DNA of 64,000 nucleotides from Mycolicibacter sp. MU0083 (lineage in GTDB: Bacteria > Actinomycetota > Actinomycetes > Mycobacteriales > Mycobacteriaceae). The translations under genes and the position numbers were made by a program. Of this stretch, positions 54,085 to 62,271 are shown in pieces. Numbering within the stretch: position 1 is the first letter of the stretch; the number at the start of each line of letters is the position of its first letter. The notes beneath the pieces are model-generated. The model ran no database searches, was not told where the DNA came from, and saw only the letters and a list, made by a program, of their open reading frames with translations. The DNA is taken from positions 558,001 through 622,000 of the forward strand of contig NZ_OY726394.1 of NCBI RefSeq assembly GCF_963378075.1. Direction: 5' to 3'.

Positions 54085-54465
54085 ATGTCCAACCCCTACA
54101 CGCCTATTCGTCGACACCTCGACCGGGCCGAGGCGGCCGACACCGCAGCCGAAGCGCTACAACACCTTCGGGCTGTCCTAACCGACACCGGTCGGCTGCT
54201 CGATGAAGTGCTGGCCAGTGCGGTCGTCGACGATGAACTGTCGATCGCCGCGGCCGGTAAAAGTGCCGGCCTCACCGAAAACGCGGTGGGGCCGCGCCTG
54301 GCCAACACTGCACGACTGGCCCCCTACGCGTCAGGGCAAGGTCGCATCACCGCCGAAGACGTCAAACGTGCCCGCCGGCACAAGTACGAGGGAAAGTCCC
54401 TGCCGCCGGTGGCCCCACCCGAGCCGATGCGGTTCAAGCCGCGCAGAAAGTCCAACCCCTCTTAG
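54085..54465 (+). CDS. Small putative DNA-binding protein
   Basis: From ATG 54085 the product is 126 residues. An N-terminal helical part (TAAEALQHLRAVLTDTGRLL) is followed by LSIAAAGKSAGLTENAVGPR, which has the spacing of a helix-turn-helix, then GRITAEDVKRARRHKYEGKS and a basic, Pro-rich tail. The operator-like repeat directly upstream would suit autoregulation. I do not recognise a named family. The following vWA gene begins 20 bp later and may be co-transcribed. Confidence 0.6.
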   Translation: MSNPYTPIRRHLDRAEAADTAAEALQHLRAVLTDTGRLLDEVLASAVVDDELSIAAAGKSAGLTENAVGPRLANTARLAPYASGQGRITAEDVKRARRHKYEGKSLPPVAPPEPMRFKPRRKSNPS

Positions 54466-54485
54466 TGGCCTCGAAAGGACCGACC

Positions 54486-55139
54486 ATGACGAACCCGAAC
54501 CTCAGCTGGCTGGTGTTCCTGCTCGACCGATCGGGCTCGATGCAATCGATCAAGTCCGATGTCATCGGCGGATTCGAGGCCTTCATCGCCGAGCAACGCG
54601 CCGGTGAAGGCCAGTGCGTCGCGACCCTGGCGCAGTTCGACCACGAGTACGAGGTCGTCTACCGCGGCGTAGCGCTGCAGGAAGTGCCGGAGCTGCGACT
54701 GCACCCGCGCGGCCGCACGGCCCTGCTGGACGCGATGGGCAGGCTCATCACCGACACGGCGACCGAAATCGATGCGTTGGCGCCGGCCGAGCGGCCCGGA
54801 ACCGTCGTCGTGGCGATCATGACCGACGGACTGGAGAACGCCAGCGGGGAATGGCGACGTCCCGACGTCAAAGCCCTTGTCGAACAACAGACCAACGACC
54901 ACGGTTGGGAGTTCCTCTACATGGGCGCCGACCAGGACGCCGTCGAAGTGGGCCGGGGCCTCGGGGTCAAAGACGGCCAAGCCATCACCTACGCGCGGGG
55001 CAAGTCGCGCGAAGCGATGCAGGCCATGTCGGGCAACATCCGGGACTATCGCAATGAGAAGCGGGCAGATCCGGCGTCGTCCATGCGTGCCTTCACCGCC
55101 AGGCAACGCGCCGCGCTGGCCGACGACACCGCCGGCTGA
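54486..55139 (+). CDS. von Willebrand factor A domain protein
   Basis: From ATG 54486 (AAAGGA 6 nt upstream) the protein is 217 residues. The metal-ion-dependent adhesion site is visible as FLLDRSGSMQSIK (DxSxS), the Thr/Gly in HPRGRTALLDAM and Asp in AIMTDGLENAS. Such stand-alone vWA proteins are cytosolic and often act in protein complexes or stress and terW-type modules. No membrane segment is present. It follows the small DNA-binding protein closely. Confidence 0.88.
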   Translation: MTNPNLSWLVFLLDRSGSMQSIKSDVIGGFEAFIAEQRAGEGQCVATLAQFDHEYEVVYRGVALQEVPELRLHPRGRTALLDAMGRLITDTATEIDALAPAERPGTVVVAIMTDGLENASGEWRRPDVKALVEQQTNDHGWEFLYMGADQDAVEVGRGLGVKDGQAITYARGKSREAMQAMSGNIRDYRNEKRADPASSMRAFTARQRAALADDTAG

Positions 55140-55187
55140 CCTTCGGCCGCAGCTGAGCTGTCAGACCCCGCTCGTAGCATCCCGGTC

Positions 55188-56078
55188 ATGGAGGCGGTGC
55201 TCACGTGTGTGCTGGTGATCCTGGTCTGCGGAGGCTTTGCGCTGGTCCACGACCTGCGGGTGGTGCGGGCCGGCAGGCAGGACCGCGAAAGGATCCGTGA
55301 CCGCGCCGACAAGCAACATCACTGGGTGCTGACCGGTGATGACCGGGGTGTCTACGGGGCCGGCGGTGCGGCTTTGATGCGTCACGTCACCGAACCGCCC
55401 GAACTCGACGAGATCGTCACCGCCACAGTCGAACCGACCGAAGTGGCCGCGGTGGCCCATACCGCCGAGGCCCTGGCGGCCCTGATCGCCGAGAAGCCCG
55501 CCTGCTGGCGTTACGCGGTGTTCGTCTCGGTGCTGGTGCAGCGCCGCGCACAGGTGCAGTCCCGGCTGCGCGACCAGGAATTGGGCTACTGCGCGACCCG
55601 TGGCCCGCGCATCCACCACGGATTTGCGCTCGGGCAGTACCTGGCCGATCTCCTGCAACAGGTCGCGGTGCTGGTCGGTCAGATCGAGGAGCTGATGCTC
55701 AGCCCCGGGTTCGTCCGGATGTTCGGCGATCCTTACGACGGGGATACCGCCGACGCGGGCGCGATCGTGCATGCCGCACACCGGCTGATGGACCTGCACG
55801 AGAACCTGCTCGATCTGGCCGAACGCTGCCGCGGCGTCGACGTGCTCGCGCAACACAGTGAGGTGGTCCGGGACTGCGCCCGCGTCATCGATGCCCCGCT
55901 GGAGGGCTACCGCAACTTCATCGACGAGTTCGTCGAACGCATCGACGAGCTGCCCGAGGTGCTGCGCTACGCCCGCGGGCACATCGACATGGGTGCCATC
56001 ATGCTGACCATGGACGACAGCGGCCCGCTGTTCCAGAACGCTTTCAACGGCCTGCGCAAACTCGCCGCCGGCCGATGA
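55188..56078 (+). CDS. Hypothetical protein with an N-terminal membrane helix
   Basis: A 296-residue protein. VLTCVLVILVCGGFALVHDL (residues 4-23) is a membrane anchor, and the rest is predicted mostly helical and acidic (for example LMDLHENLLDLAERCRGVDV and FIDEFVERIDELPEVLRYAR). The helices suggest a cytoplasmic bundle. No catalytic motif or family is recognised. It starts at ATG 55188, 48 bp after the vWA gene. Confidence 0.65.
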   Translation: MEAVLTCVLVILVCGGFALVHDLRVVRAGRQDRERIRDRADKQHHWVLTGDDRGVYGAGGAALMRHVTEPPELDEIVTATVEPTEVAAVAHTAEALAALIAEKPACWRYAVFVSVLVQRRAQVQSRLRDQELGYCATRGPRIHHGFALGQYLADLLQQVAVLVGQIEELMLSPGFVRMFGDPYDGDTADAGAIVHAAHRLMDLHENLLDLAERCRGVDVLAQHSEVVRDCARVIDAPLEGYRNFIDEFVERIDELPEVLRYARGHIDMGAIMLTMDDSGPLFQNAFNGLRKLAAGR

Positions 56079-56087
56079 CACGCGGCG

Positions 56088-56297
56088 TCACGCCGGGGCG
56101 GGCCCGCCCCGGGCGTCGAGCACCTGCTGGATCAGCTCGGCGATGCGCTGCTGGCCGGAGGCAGCGAGCTCGCGAGCAGCGGCGATTTCCTGGCTGTGTG
56201 CTCGCACCTGACCCTCGAGCGCGGTGACACGCGGTTCCAGATCTTCGGCCGGCACGGTGGGGCCTACGCCGACCAGATTGACGGCTACCTCTGTCAA
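56088..56297 (-). CDS. Possible short coiled-coil protein
   Basis: A TTG at 56297 would give a 69-residue protein whose middle (RVTALEGQVRAHSQEIAAAR, then ELAASGQQRIAELIQQVLDA) has a heptad pattern typical of a coiled coil. No ribosome-binding site is evident, and a longer frame runs antisense through the vapB-like gene. Coiled-coil character in GC-rich frames can be accidental, so this is listed with low confidence. Confidence 0.3.
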   Translation of the reverse strand: MTEVAVNLVGVGPTVPAEDLEPRVTALEGQVRAHSQEIAAARELAASGQQRIAELIQQVLDARGGPAPA

Positions 56298-56312
56298 GGC
56301 AGAGAGGTACCA

Positions 56313-56561
56313 ATGATGGCGTTGAACATCGAAGATCCGGCGGTTCACGATGCGGTCAAAGAGATCGCCAGGATCACCGGCGAATCGCACGCGCAGGTAG
56401 TCGCCGCCGCGGTACGGGAGCGCTTGGTCCACCTGCAAGCCGACTCCGCCGCTGTACGATTCCTCGACATCGGACGGCGGGCCGCAGCGCGGATGCCTGA
56501 GGAAACCAAGCAACTGGACCACGGCGCACTGCTCTACGACGACCGCGGATCGCGCGGGTGA
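56313..56561 (+). CDS. vapB: VapB-type antitoxin (PSK family), apparently orphaned
   Basis: An 82-residue protein from ATG 56313, behind AGAGAGG. The sequence MALNIEDPAVHDAVKEIARI, then TGESHAQVVAAAVRERLV, and the tail MPEETKQLDHGALLYDDRG match the PSK-type VapB antitoxins paired with PIN toxins in mycobacteria and rhizobia. Its stop overlaps a GTG that should begin vapC, but what follows is a short broken remnant. It may persist because it still neutralises related toxins. Confidence 0.8.
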   Translation: MMALNIEDPAVHDAVKEIARITGESHAQVVAAAVRERLVHLQADSAAVRFLDIGRRAAARMPEETKQLDHGALLYDDRGSRG

Positions 56562-56658
56562 TCGGCGACGCCCCGATTGTCTGCGGCCCGATGCCGAACG
56601 GCGCCGCTTCGACGCCGCCTGCGATGCGTTGCGCACCGGTCGTGCCCGGTCGGCATGA
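56558..56658 (+). pseudogene. vapC remnant
   Basis: After the GTG at 56558, a few codons (VIGDA) lead into another frame reading DCLRPDAERRRFDAACDALR, which ends at TGA 56658. 'PDAERRRFDAA' resembles the second helix of PIN toxins that follow PSK-type VapB. The bulk of the toxin is missing, by internal deletion and frameshift. Confidence 0.5.
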
Positions 56659-56663
56659 ACAAG

Positions 56664-56692
56664 TGATATCACAACATGGTGAGCGCTATCAT
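56664..56692 (+). promoter_or_regulatory. Operator and -10 region of the second antitoxin-toxin pair
   Basis: TGATATCAC and GTGAGCGCTATCA form an imperfect inverted repeat at 56664-56692. The last TATCAT (56687-56692) is a plausible -10 hexamer, placing the transcript start on the GTG at 56699 and giving a leaderless messenger. This arrangement is usual for autoregulated toxin-antitoxin operons. Confidence 0.4.
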
Positions 56693-56698
56693 TGGAGT

Positions 56699-56995
56699 GT
56701 GAAGCAGCTTCTGCTGCGGGTTCCGGAGGACCTGCACCGGCGCCTGGTAGCCCGGGCAGCCCGCGAAGGCCGCAGCCTCAACGCGGTGGCCACCGAGATC
56801 CTCGACGCGGCAGCCGATGCCGACGCCGGCGACCGGCGCGCGCAGGTCCGGGCCGCTGCGGCGGCCGCGGGAATCTTGCGCGGGCAGACCGCTAGGCCGC
56901 TCAGCGCCGCTCGCAGGCAGCGTGCGATCGCATCGACACGTGGTCTCGGAACCCAGCTCGACCGACTGCTGGCCGACGAGCGTGACCGGTTGTGA
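56699..56995 (+). CDS. vapB: Ribbon-helix-helix antitoxin of a PIN-toxin pair
   Basis: From GTG 56699 the protein is 98 residues: KQLLLRVPEDLHRRLVARAA, then REGRSLNAVATEILDAAADA, a ribbon-helix-helix domain of Arc/FitA type. The C-terminal part (RQRAIASTRGLGTQLDRLLA) is presumably the toxin-binding tail. The stop overlaps the GTG of the PIN toxin gene. The likely promoter lies immediately upstream with no leader. Confidence 0.82.
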   Translation: MKQLLLRVPEDLHRRLVARAAREGRSLNAVATEILDAAADADAGDRRAQVRAAAAAAGILRGQTARPLSAARRQRAIASTRGLGTQLDRLLADERDRL

Positions 56996-57426
56996 TCGCC
57001 TACCTGGACTCTTCGGTGCTGGCGCGTGCCTATCTGGCCGACGAAGACGGCCATGGGCAGGCCACGGCGCTACTTGCCGATCCCGATATCGCTACGGTGA
57101 CCGGCACCTGGACTCGCATCGAGGTCTCCGGCGCCCTGGTCCGTGCTGCTCGGGCCGGTCGCGCCGACGAAAAAGGTCTGCTTGCGGCGTTGGACGCCGA
57201 CCTGGCCGGACCGGTCCTTGTGCTGGATGCACCGCAGGAACTGGTGGAGAACGACGCCCTGAAACTCGTGCGCAGGCATGCGCTGCGGGCGATGGATGCC
57301 TGGCACCTGGCGGTTGCGGCGCTGGTGATTCCGCCACTCCTGGCACCCGGCGAGCAACGCGGGTTCGCGTCGCGGGACGCCGCGCAGCGTCGCGTCGCCG
57401 AAAAACTCGGCTTCCTCGCGCTCTGA
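56992..57426 (+). CDS. vapC: PIN-domain toxin (VapC type)
   Basis: A 144-residue PIN nuclease from GTG 56992. Active-site acids are in AYLDSSVLARAYL (Asp), WTRIEVSGALVRA (Glu), RAMDAWHLAVA (Asp) and FASRDAAQRRVA (Asp). This is the usual VapC set, so RNase activity is expected. It overlaps the antitoxin gene and is followed by the second copy of the 19-bp intergenic motif. Confidence 0.88.
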   Translation: MIAYLDSSVLARAYLADEDGHGQATALLADPDIATVTGTWTRIEVSGALVRAARAGRADEKGLLAALDADLAGPVLVLDAPQELVENDALKLVRRHALRAMDAWHLAVAALVIPPLLAPGEQRGFASRDAAQRRVAEKLGFLAL

Positions 57427-57434
57427 CCCGCTGC

Positions 57435-57453
57435 TATCACCGGCGCTATCCGA
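57435..57453. repeat. Intergenic motif TATCACCGG(T/C)GCTATCCGA, copy 2
   Basis: TATCACCGGCGCTATCCGA matches 51794-51812 at 18 of 19 positions. Both copies lie in short gaps beside toxin-antitoxin genes. Confidence 0.5.
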
Positions 57454-57490
57454 ACCGAACACAGCCACCTGGCCGGAGAATCGCCAGAGT

Positions 57491-59827
57491 TCACTCCGGT
57501 GTGGAGAACACCGGCTTCTGGGCGTGCCGCGCAGCCCGATGCGCCCCGTGTCGGGCCGGCACCTGCGGAGCCGGCCGGCCCGGGGGAGCGGCGTGCCGGC
57601 CGGACGCGCCACCGCCGTCCTCCCGGATCTCGAAGCGCTGCGCCAGCCGCGCCAACGGCGCCGGAGCCCACCAGTTCCAGCGGCCCATCAGATGCATGAA
57701 CGCCGGCACCAACACCATCCGGATCAACGTGGCGTCGGCCAGCACCGCCAGCGTCAACCCCAGCCCCAGCATCCGCATGAACGACACCTGCGCGGCGATC
57801 AACGCCGCGAACGAGATCGACATGATCAGCGCCGCCGCGGTGATCACCCGCGCGGTATGGGCCACCCCCAGTGACACGCTCTCGTCGTTGTCGGCGCGGG
57901 TCCGACCCGACGCCAGCCAGTACTCCCGAATCCGGGACACCAGGAACACCTCGTAGTCCATCGACAGGCCGAACGAGATGCAGAACAGCAGCACCGGCAC
58001 GTTGGCGACCAGGATCCCGGTCGGCGTCGTCCCGAAAGCCCCCAGCTGCCCGTCCTGAAAGATCCAGACCAGCGCGCCGAACGCCGCGCACAACGACAAC
58101 ACGTTGAGGATCAACGCTTTCAGCGGCATCACCACACTGCCGGTCAACAAGAACAGCAACACGAACGTGATCGCCGCGATCAACCCCAACACCAGCGGCA
58201 ACCGATCGATGATCGCGTCGACGCTGTCCCGGTTGAGCTGCGCCAACCCGCCCATCAGCACCGGATGCCGCCCCGGCGTCGGCACCGCGTGCAGCCGGTC
58301 GAGCTGGGTGTCGGACGCCTCGGAGAACAGCGGTGCGGAACTGGAGACGGTCAACAGCACCTGGCCGTCGGCGACTCCGGCGGCCGCACTGGGGTCCCCG
58401 ACGCGGGCCCCGCCGACGAACGTTCCGGTGGGTGCCGACACCGACAACACGTCCGGCACCCGGGACAACGCCGCGGCATAGCGGTCCACCTCCGCGGGCG
58501 CCACCAGGTCGGCGTCGCGGACCACGATCGGAACCTCGCGGTCGGAGCCGTCGGCGAACCGGTCGCGCAGCGCATCGCCGACCCGATGCGCCGACGCCGA
58601 GGTCGGCAGCACCCGGTCATCGGGGAACCCCCACTTCACCCCGAGGAACGGCACTCCGGCCGCCACCAGTAGCGTCACCACCGCCAACCCGATCGGCACC
58701 GCATGACGGGACACGAATCGCGTTGCCCGATACCAGAATCCCTGCTCGACCGGCACCGCCATCGGCTCCGGCCGGCGCAGCACCCGCCGGATCAGCCGGT
58801 GCAGATCCCACGCATCCAGCCGCGGCCCCAACAACGCGATGGCCGCCGGCGTCACCACGATGGCCGCCAGCGCCACGAACGTCACCGTCGCCACCCCGGC
58901 GTAGGCGAACGACTTCAGAAAATACATCGGGAACAACGCCATCGCCGCCATCGACAGCGCCACGGTGACCGCCGAGAACGCCACGGTGCGCCCCGCGGTG
59001 GTCATGGTCCGCAGCAACGCCGCATCACCGGCGGCGCCCTCGGCCAGCTCGTCGCGGTAGCGGTTGATGATCAACAGCGTGTAGTCGATCGCCAGCGCCA
59101 ACCCCATCGCGGTGGTCAGGTTCATCGCGAAGATCGACACGTCGGTGCCCAGCGTGATCAGCCGCAACACCGCCATCGACCCGACGATCGCCAGCCCGCC
59201 GAGCAGCACCGGCAACGCCGCCGCCACCAGACCGCCGAACACCCACACCAGCACCACGAAACTGAAGGGGATCGCGATCGACTCCATCAACAACAGATCG
59301 TGCTGGTTCTGCTGATTGATCTGGGCGTAGACCATCGCGCCGCCACCGGCCTGCACCGTCACCCCGTCGCGGTCGCCGGCTAGCTGATCGGCCAGGTCGC
59401 GGGCGTACTTCTGCGCGTCGTTCTCGCCGCCGCGCAGATTCGCCACGATCAGCCCCGATACGCCGTCGCGGCTGGTCAACCGGGCGGCGGCCGACGGCGG
59501 GCCGGTCCACGGCGAGGTCACGTTGAAGACGTGCGGCGACGCCTGCAACGCCTCGGTGAGTTCGGTGCCGACCGCCCGGGCCCGCTCGCCGTCGACGCCG
59601 TCGGGGGAACTCACCAGCAGCAGCAACTGCTGGTCGCTCTGCCCGAACTCCTCGGTCAGCAACTGCGTCGCCCGGGCGGATTCGGAATTCGGGTCCTGGA
59701 AACCGCCCGCGGACAGCTTGTCGGCCACCGGGATTCCGAACACCGCCGCGGCCACCATGATCAGTGCGGCCACCGCCAGGACCCGGCGTGGGGCGGCCAG
59801 CGCGAGCAGTGCGATCCGGTGGAGCAC
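57491..59827 (-). CDS. MMPL/RND-family membrane transporter
   Basis: From GTG 59827 (AAGGG 7 nt upstream; a TTG at 59851 is the alternative) the protein is 778 residues. It has the two-repeat RND layout: a first membrane helix (AVAALIMVAAAVFGIPV), an outer domain, then a five-helix bundle containing TTAMGLALAIDYTLLIINRY, and a second copy ending with SFGLSMDYEVFLVSRIREYW. The GLALAIDY and SMDYEV motifs hold the proton-relay Asp-Tyr pairs of MmpL proteins. Such transporters export lipids or siderophores into the mycobacterial envelope. The substrate is not predictable. The gene is divergent from the SigL-controlled pair at 59992. Confidence 0.9.
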   Translation of the reverse strand: MLHRIALLALAAPRRVLAVAALIMVAAAVFGIPVADKLSAGGFQDPNSESARATQLLTEEFGQSDQQLLLLVSSPDGVDGERARAVGTELTEALQASPHVFNVTSPWTGPPSAAARLTSRDGVSGLIVANLRGGENDAQKYARDLADQLAGDRDGVTVQAGGGAMVYAQINQQNQHDLLLMESIAIPFSFVVLVWVFGGLVAAALPVLLGGLAIVGSMAVLRLITLGTDVSIFAMNLTTAMGLALAIDYTLLIINRYRDELAEGAAGDAALLRTMTTAGRTVAFSAVTVALSMAAMALFPMYFLKSFAYAGVATVTFVALAAIVVTPAAIALLGPRLDAWDLHRLIRRVLRRPEPMAVPVEQGFWYRATRFVSRHAVPIGLAVVTLLVAAGVPFLGVKWGFPDDRVLPTSASAHRVGDALRDRFADGSDREVPIVVRDADLVAPAEVDRYAAALSRVPDVLSVSAPTGTFVGGARVGDPSAAAGVADGQVLLTVSSSAPLFSEASDTQLDRLHAVPTPGRHPVLMGGLAQLNRDSVDAIIDRLPLVLGLIAAITFVLLFLLTGSVVMPLKALILNVLSLCAAFGALVWIFQDGQLGAFGTTPTGILVANVPVLLFCISFGLSMDYEVFLVSRIREYWLASGRTRADNDESVSLGVAHTARVITAAALIMSISFAALIAAQVSFMRMLGLGLTLAVLADATLIRMVLVPAFMHLMGRWNWWAPAPLARLAQRFEIREDGGGASGRHAAPPGRPAPQVPARHGAHRAARHAQKPVFSTPE

Positions 59828-59940
59828 GTCGATGCCCTTCCGCCGAAACAAGCAGACAGAGGTGCCGTTGGCACCCCTAACGACAAGATACGAGCCGGAC
59901 GGCCCGCACGTTCACCGATTCGCCCGGCGAACCGCCGGGT

Positions 59941-59968
59941 TGAACCGCCGCCGCGGCGGCATCGTGCC
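59941..59968 (+). promoter_or_regulatory. SigL-type promoter of the methyltransferase-oxidoreductase pair
   Basis: TGAACC (59941-59946), a 16-bp spacer and CGTGCC (59963-59968) match the SigL consensus I recall from M. tuberculosis (TGAACC, 16-18 bp, CGTGtc). The transcript would begin near 59975, just before GTG 59992. The same arrangement precedes sigL itself (62823-62850). Confidence 0.75.
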
Positions 59969-59991
59969 CTCGATATGGACAACACGTCGAG

Positions 59992-60537
59992 GTGCCCGAC
60001 GATCACCGCCGCGCGCCTGCGGTGCGGGCGGTAGCGGTGTACTACCTGCTGATCCTGGTGGTGGGCGCCGAACGGCTCGCCGAACTGGCGCTGGCCAGAA
60101 ACCATGCGCGCTGGGCGTTCGCCCACGGCGGCACCGAATTTGGCCACCGGCACTACCCGGTGATGGTCAGCATCCACACCGCACTGCTGGTCAGCTGTGT
60201 GGCCGAAGTGGCGCTGCTGCACCGGCCCTTCATCGGCTGGCTGGGCTGGCCGATGCTCGCGCTGGCCGCGGCCGCCCAGGCGCTGCGCTGGTGGTGCGTG
60301 GCGACCCTGGGCAAACGGTGGAACACCATGGTGATCGTGCTGCCCGACGCGCCGCTGGTGCACGGCGGTCCCTACCGGTGGCTGCGGCATCCCAACTATG
60401 TGGCCGTGGTCCTCGAGGGGTTGGCGCTGCCCCTGATCCACACCGCGTGGCTGACCGCGCTCTGGTTCGGCCTGGCCAATGCGGCGGTGCTGCGGGAACG
60501 GATCCGGGTGGAGAACGCCGCACTGGGGTACCGGTGA
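59992..60537 (+). CDS. Isoprenylcysteine carboxyl methyltransferase-like membrane protein
   Basis: From GTG 59992 the protein is 181 residues with about four or five membrane helices. The C-terminal signature GGPYRWLRHPNYVAVVLEGL and the final RIRVENAALGYR are those of ICMT-type methyltransferases, which methylate lipid or isoprenoid-like substrates in the membrane. It overlaps the FAD oxidoreductase gene by 4 bp. Gene type, order and the SigL promoter parallel Rv1139c-Rv1138c of M. tuberculosis, known SigL targets. The exact substrate is unknown. Confidence 0.85.
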   Translation: MPDDHRRAPAVRAVAVYYLLILVVGAERLAELALARNHARWAFAHGGTEFGHRHYPVMVSIHTALLVSCVAEVALLHRPFIGWLGWPMLALAAAAQALRWWCVATLGKRWNTMVIVLPDAPLVHGGPYRWLRHPNYVAVVLEGLALPLIHTAWLTALWFGLANAAVLRERIRVENAALGYR

Positions 60538-61553
60538 CCGCCGGCTTCGATACCGACCTGCTGGTGGTCGGCGGCGGCCCGGGCGGCCTCGGCGCGGCGT
60601 TACACGCACGCCGGCAAGGACTTTCGGTGATAATCGCCGATCCGCGGGCCAGCCCCATCGACAAGGCCTGCGGGGAGGGCCTGATGCCCGGCGGGCTGGC
60701 CGCCCTGCTGGCGCTGGGCGTGGACCCGGCCGGAATCCCGCTGCGCGGCATCGCCTACTGCGACGGCCCGCGCCGCGTCGACGCGGCGTTCCGCGACGGC
60801 CCGGGCCGCGGGGTGCGGCGCACCACCTTGCACGCCGCGCTGACCGATCAGGCCAAACACCACGACGTCGACTGGACCGCCACCCGCGCCGACCGCGTCG
60901 AGCAGGACACCCACGGCGTCACCGCCGCCGGCATTCGGGCCCGCTGGCTGATCGCCGCCGACGGACTGCACTCCACGGTGCGACGCGCGGTCGGCATCGG
61001 CTGCGCGGCGGGCACCCCCCGGCGCTACGGGCTGCGCCGGCACTACCGGCTGCCGGCCTGGTCGGAATCCGTCGAAGTGCACTGGTCGCCGTGGGGCGAG
61101 GCCTACGTGACACCGGTGGAACCCGACTTGGTGGGGGTGGCGATCCTGTCCACCCGACGCCCGCAGCTCGACTGGTTCCCGCAGTTGCAGGCCCGCCTCG
61201 GTGCCGTGCCCTGCGGGCCGGCCCGCGGCTGCGGCCCGCTGCGGCAGGTGGTGGAGCGCCGCGTGGCCGGCCGGGTGCTGCTGGTCGGCGACGCCGCCGG
61301 CTACGAAGACGCCCTGACCGGGGAGGGGATCAGCCTGGCCGTCAAACAGGCCGAGGCGGCGATCGGCGCGATCGTCGACGACGCCCCGGCGTCCTACGAA
61401 CGCGCCTGGCGCACCGTCACGCGCCGCTACCGGTTGCTCACCCGCGGGCTGGTGCTGGCCGGCGCGTGGGGCCCGACCCGTCGGGCCGTGGTTCCCGCCG
61501 CGTGCGCCCTGCCCGCGGTGTTCGACCGTGCGGTACATCTGCTGGCGCACTGA
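60534..61553 (+). CDS. FAD-dependent oxidoreductase (geranylgeranyl reductase-like)
   Basis: From GTG 60534 the protein is 339 residues. The N-terminal dinucleotide fold is DLLVVGGGPGGLGAALHARR, followed by DKACGEGLMPGG, the substrate-pocket motif of the geranylgeranyl reductase/halogenase family, WLIAADGLHSTVRRAVG (second FAD motif) and LLVGDAAGYEDALTGEGISL (third). A much longer frame extends upstream antisense to the MMPL gene and is spurious. It is coupled to the ICMT-like gene, so the two probably modify the same isoprenoid or polyketide-derived molecule. It corresponds by position and type to Rv1138c. Confidence 0.88.
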   Translation: MTAGFDTDLLVVGGGPGGLGAALHARRQGLSVIIADPRASPIDKACGEGLMPGGLAALLALGVDPAGIPLRGIAYCDGPRRVDAAFRDGPGRGVRRTTLHAALTDQAKHHDVDWTATRADRVEQDTHGVTAAGIRARWLIAADGLHSTVRRAVGIGCAAGTPRRYGLRRHYRLPAWSESVEVHWSPWGEAYVTPVEPDLVGVAILSTRRPQLDWFPQLQARLGAVPCGPARGCGPLRQVVERRVAGRVLLVGDAAGYEDALTGEGISLAVKQAEAAIGAIVDDAPASYERAWRTVTRRYRLLTRGLVLAGAWGPTRRAVVPAACALPAVFDRAVHLLAH

Positions 61554-61557
61554 CGGT

Positions 61558-62271
61558 CTACAGGGTGCGCTCCAGCAGCAGCTGGCCGCTGTCGGCGGAG
61601 ACGATCTGCACCGCGGCGATCTGATCGGACGGGGTGGAGATGCTGCCCGCGGGGGTGGCGGTGCGCCCGGGTTCGGCGACCCAGGTCGCCAGCCGGGTGG
61701 TGGCGCCGTCGCGGCCCACCACCACCAGCGCCAGCGTGTCGTGGTGGGCGCCGATCGGGGCCAGGCAGATGCAGCTCAAATCGATGTAGCTGCCCCAGGA
61801 TTCGTCGCGCACCGCCACCGTCGACGCCAGGGAGGTGGTGCCGACCTGCGTCATCGGCAGCGCCTCGGGGACCGGGCCGGGTGCGCGGCCCGGACCGCCG
61901 ACCCCGATCAGCACACCGATGCCCAGCACCGCGGCCGCCGCGGCACCCAGTGCCCAGGCCAGCACCCGGGTGCGTCGCCGCCGCCGGCGGACCTCGGTCA
62001 CCAGCGACGCCAGCAGATCCGGCGCCGCGGCCGGTGCGTCGTCGTCGATCGCGGCCACGCCGGGACCGTCGAGTTGCGACAGCAGGGCGGGCACCCCGCT
62101 GATCTCGGTGACCGCGGCCCGGCACTGCGGGCAGTCGGCGAGGTGGTCCTCGTATTCGCGGCGGTCGGCCGCCGACAGCGAACCCAGCACGTAGGCCGCA
62201 TCCCACATCGCGTAGCGGTGACCGCCCTCGGCCGGTGTGGTGGCAAGCGGGTGCTTGCGCGGCGCGGTCAT
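61558..62271 (-). CDS. rslA: Anti-sigma factor RslA (zinc-binding)
   Basis: A 237-residue membrane protein from ATG 62271, overlapping the sigL stop as ATGA. The N-terminal cytosolic domain has the zinc-binding YEDHLADCPQCRAAV (HxxxCxxC), which holds the sigma factor and senses oxidation. The single membrane helix is VLAWALGAAAAAVLGIGVLI at about residues 102-121, and the rest is extracellular and beta-rich, with a Cys pair (SCIC). In M. tuberculosis, RslA releases SigL when its Cys are oxidised. It is convergent with the oxidoreductase gene, 5 bp away. Confidence 0.92.
   Translation of the reverse strand: MTAPRKHPLATTPAEGGHRYAMWDAAYVLGSLSAADRREYEDHLADCPQCRAAVTEISGVPALLSQLDGPGVAAIDDDAPAAAPDLLASLVTEVRRRRRRTRVLAWALGAAAAAVLGIGVLIGVGGPGRAPGPVPEALPMTQVGTTSLASTVAVRDESWGSYIDLSCICLAPIGAHHDTLALVVVGRDGATTRLATWVAEPGRTATPAGSISTPSDQIAAVQIVSADSGQLLLERTL

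Noticed and set aside
56298..56672. Longer minus-strand frame over the vapB-like gene
   Set aside because: It is antisense to a convincing antitoxin gene with its own ribosome-binding site.
59523..60533. 676-residue frame upstream of the FAD oxidoreductase
   Set aside because: It is antisense to the MMPL gene and overlaps the ICMT-like gene; the real start is the GTG at 60534.
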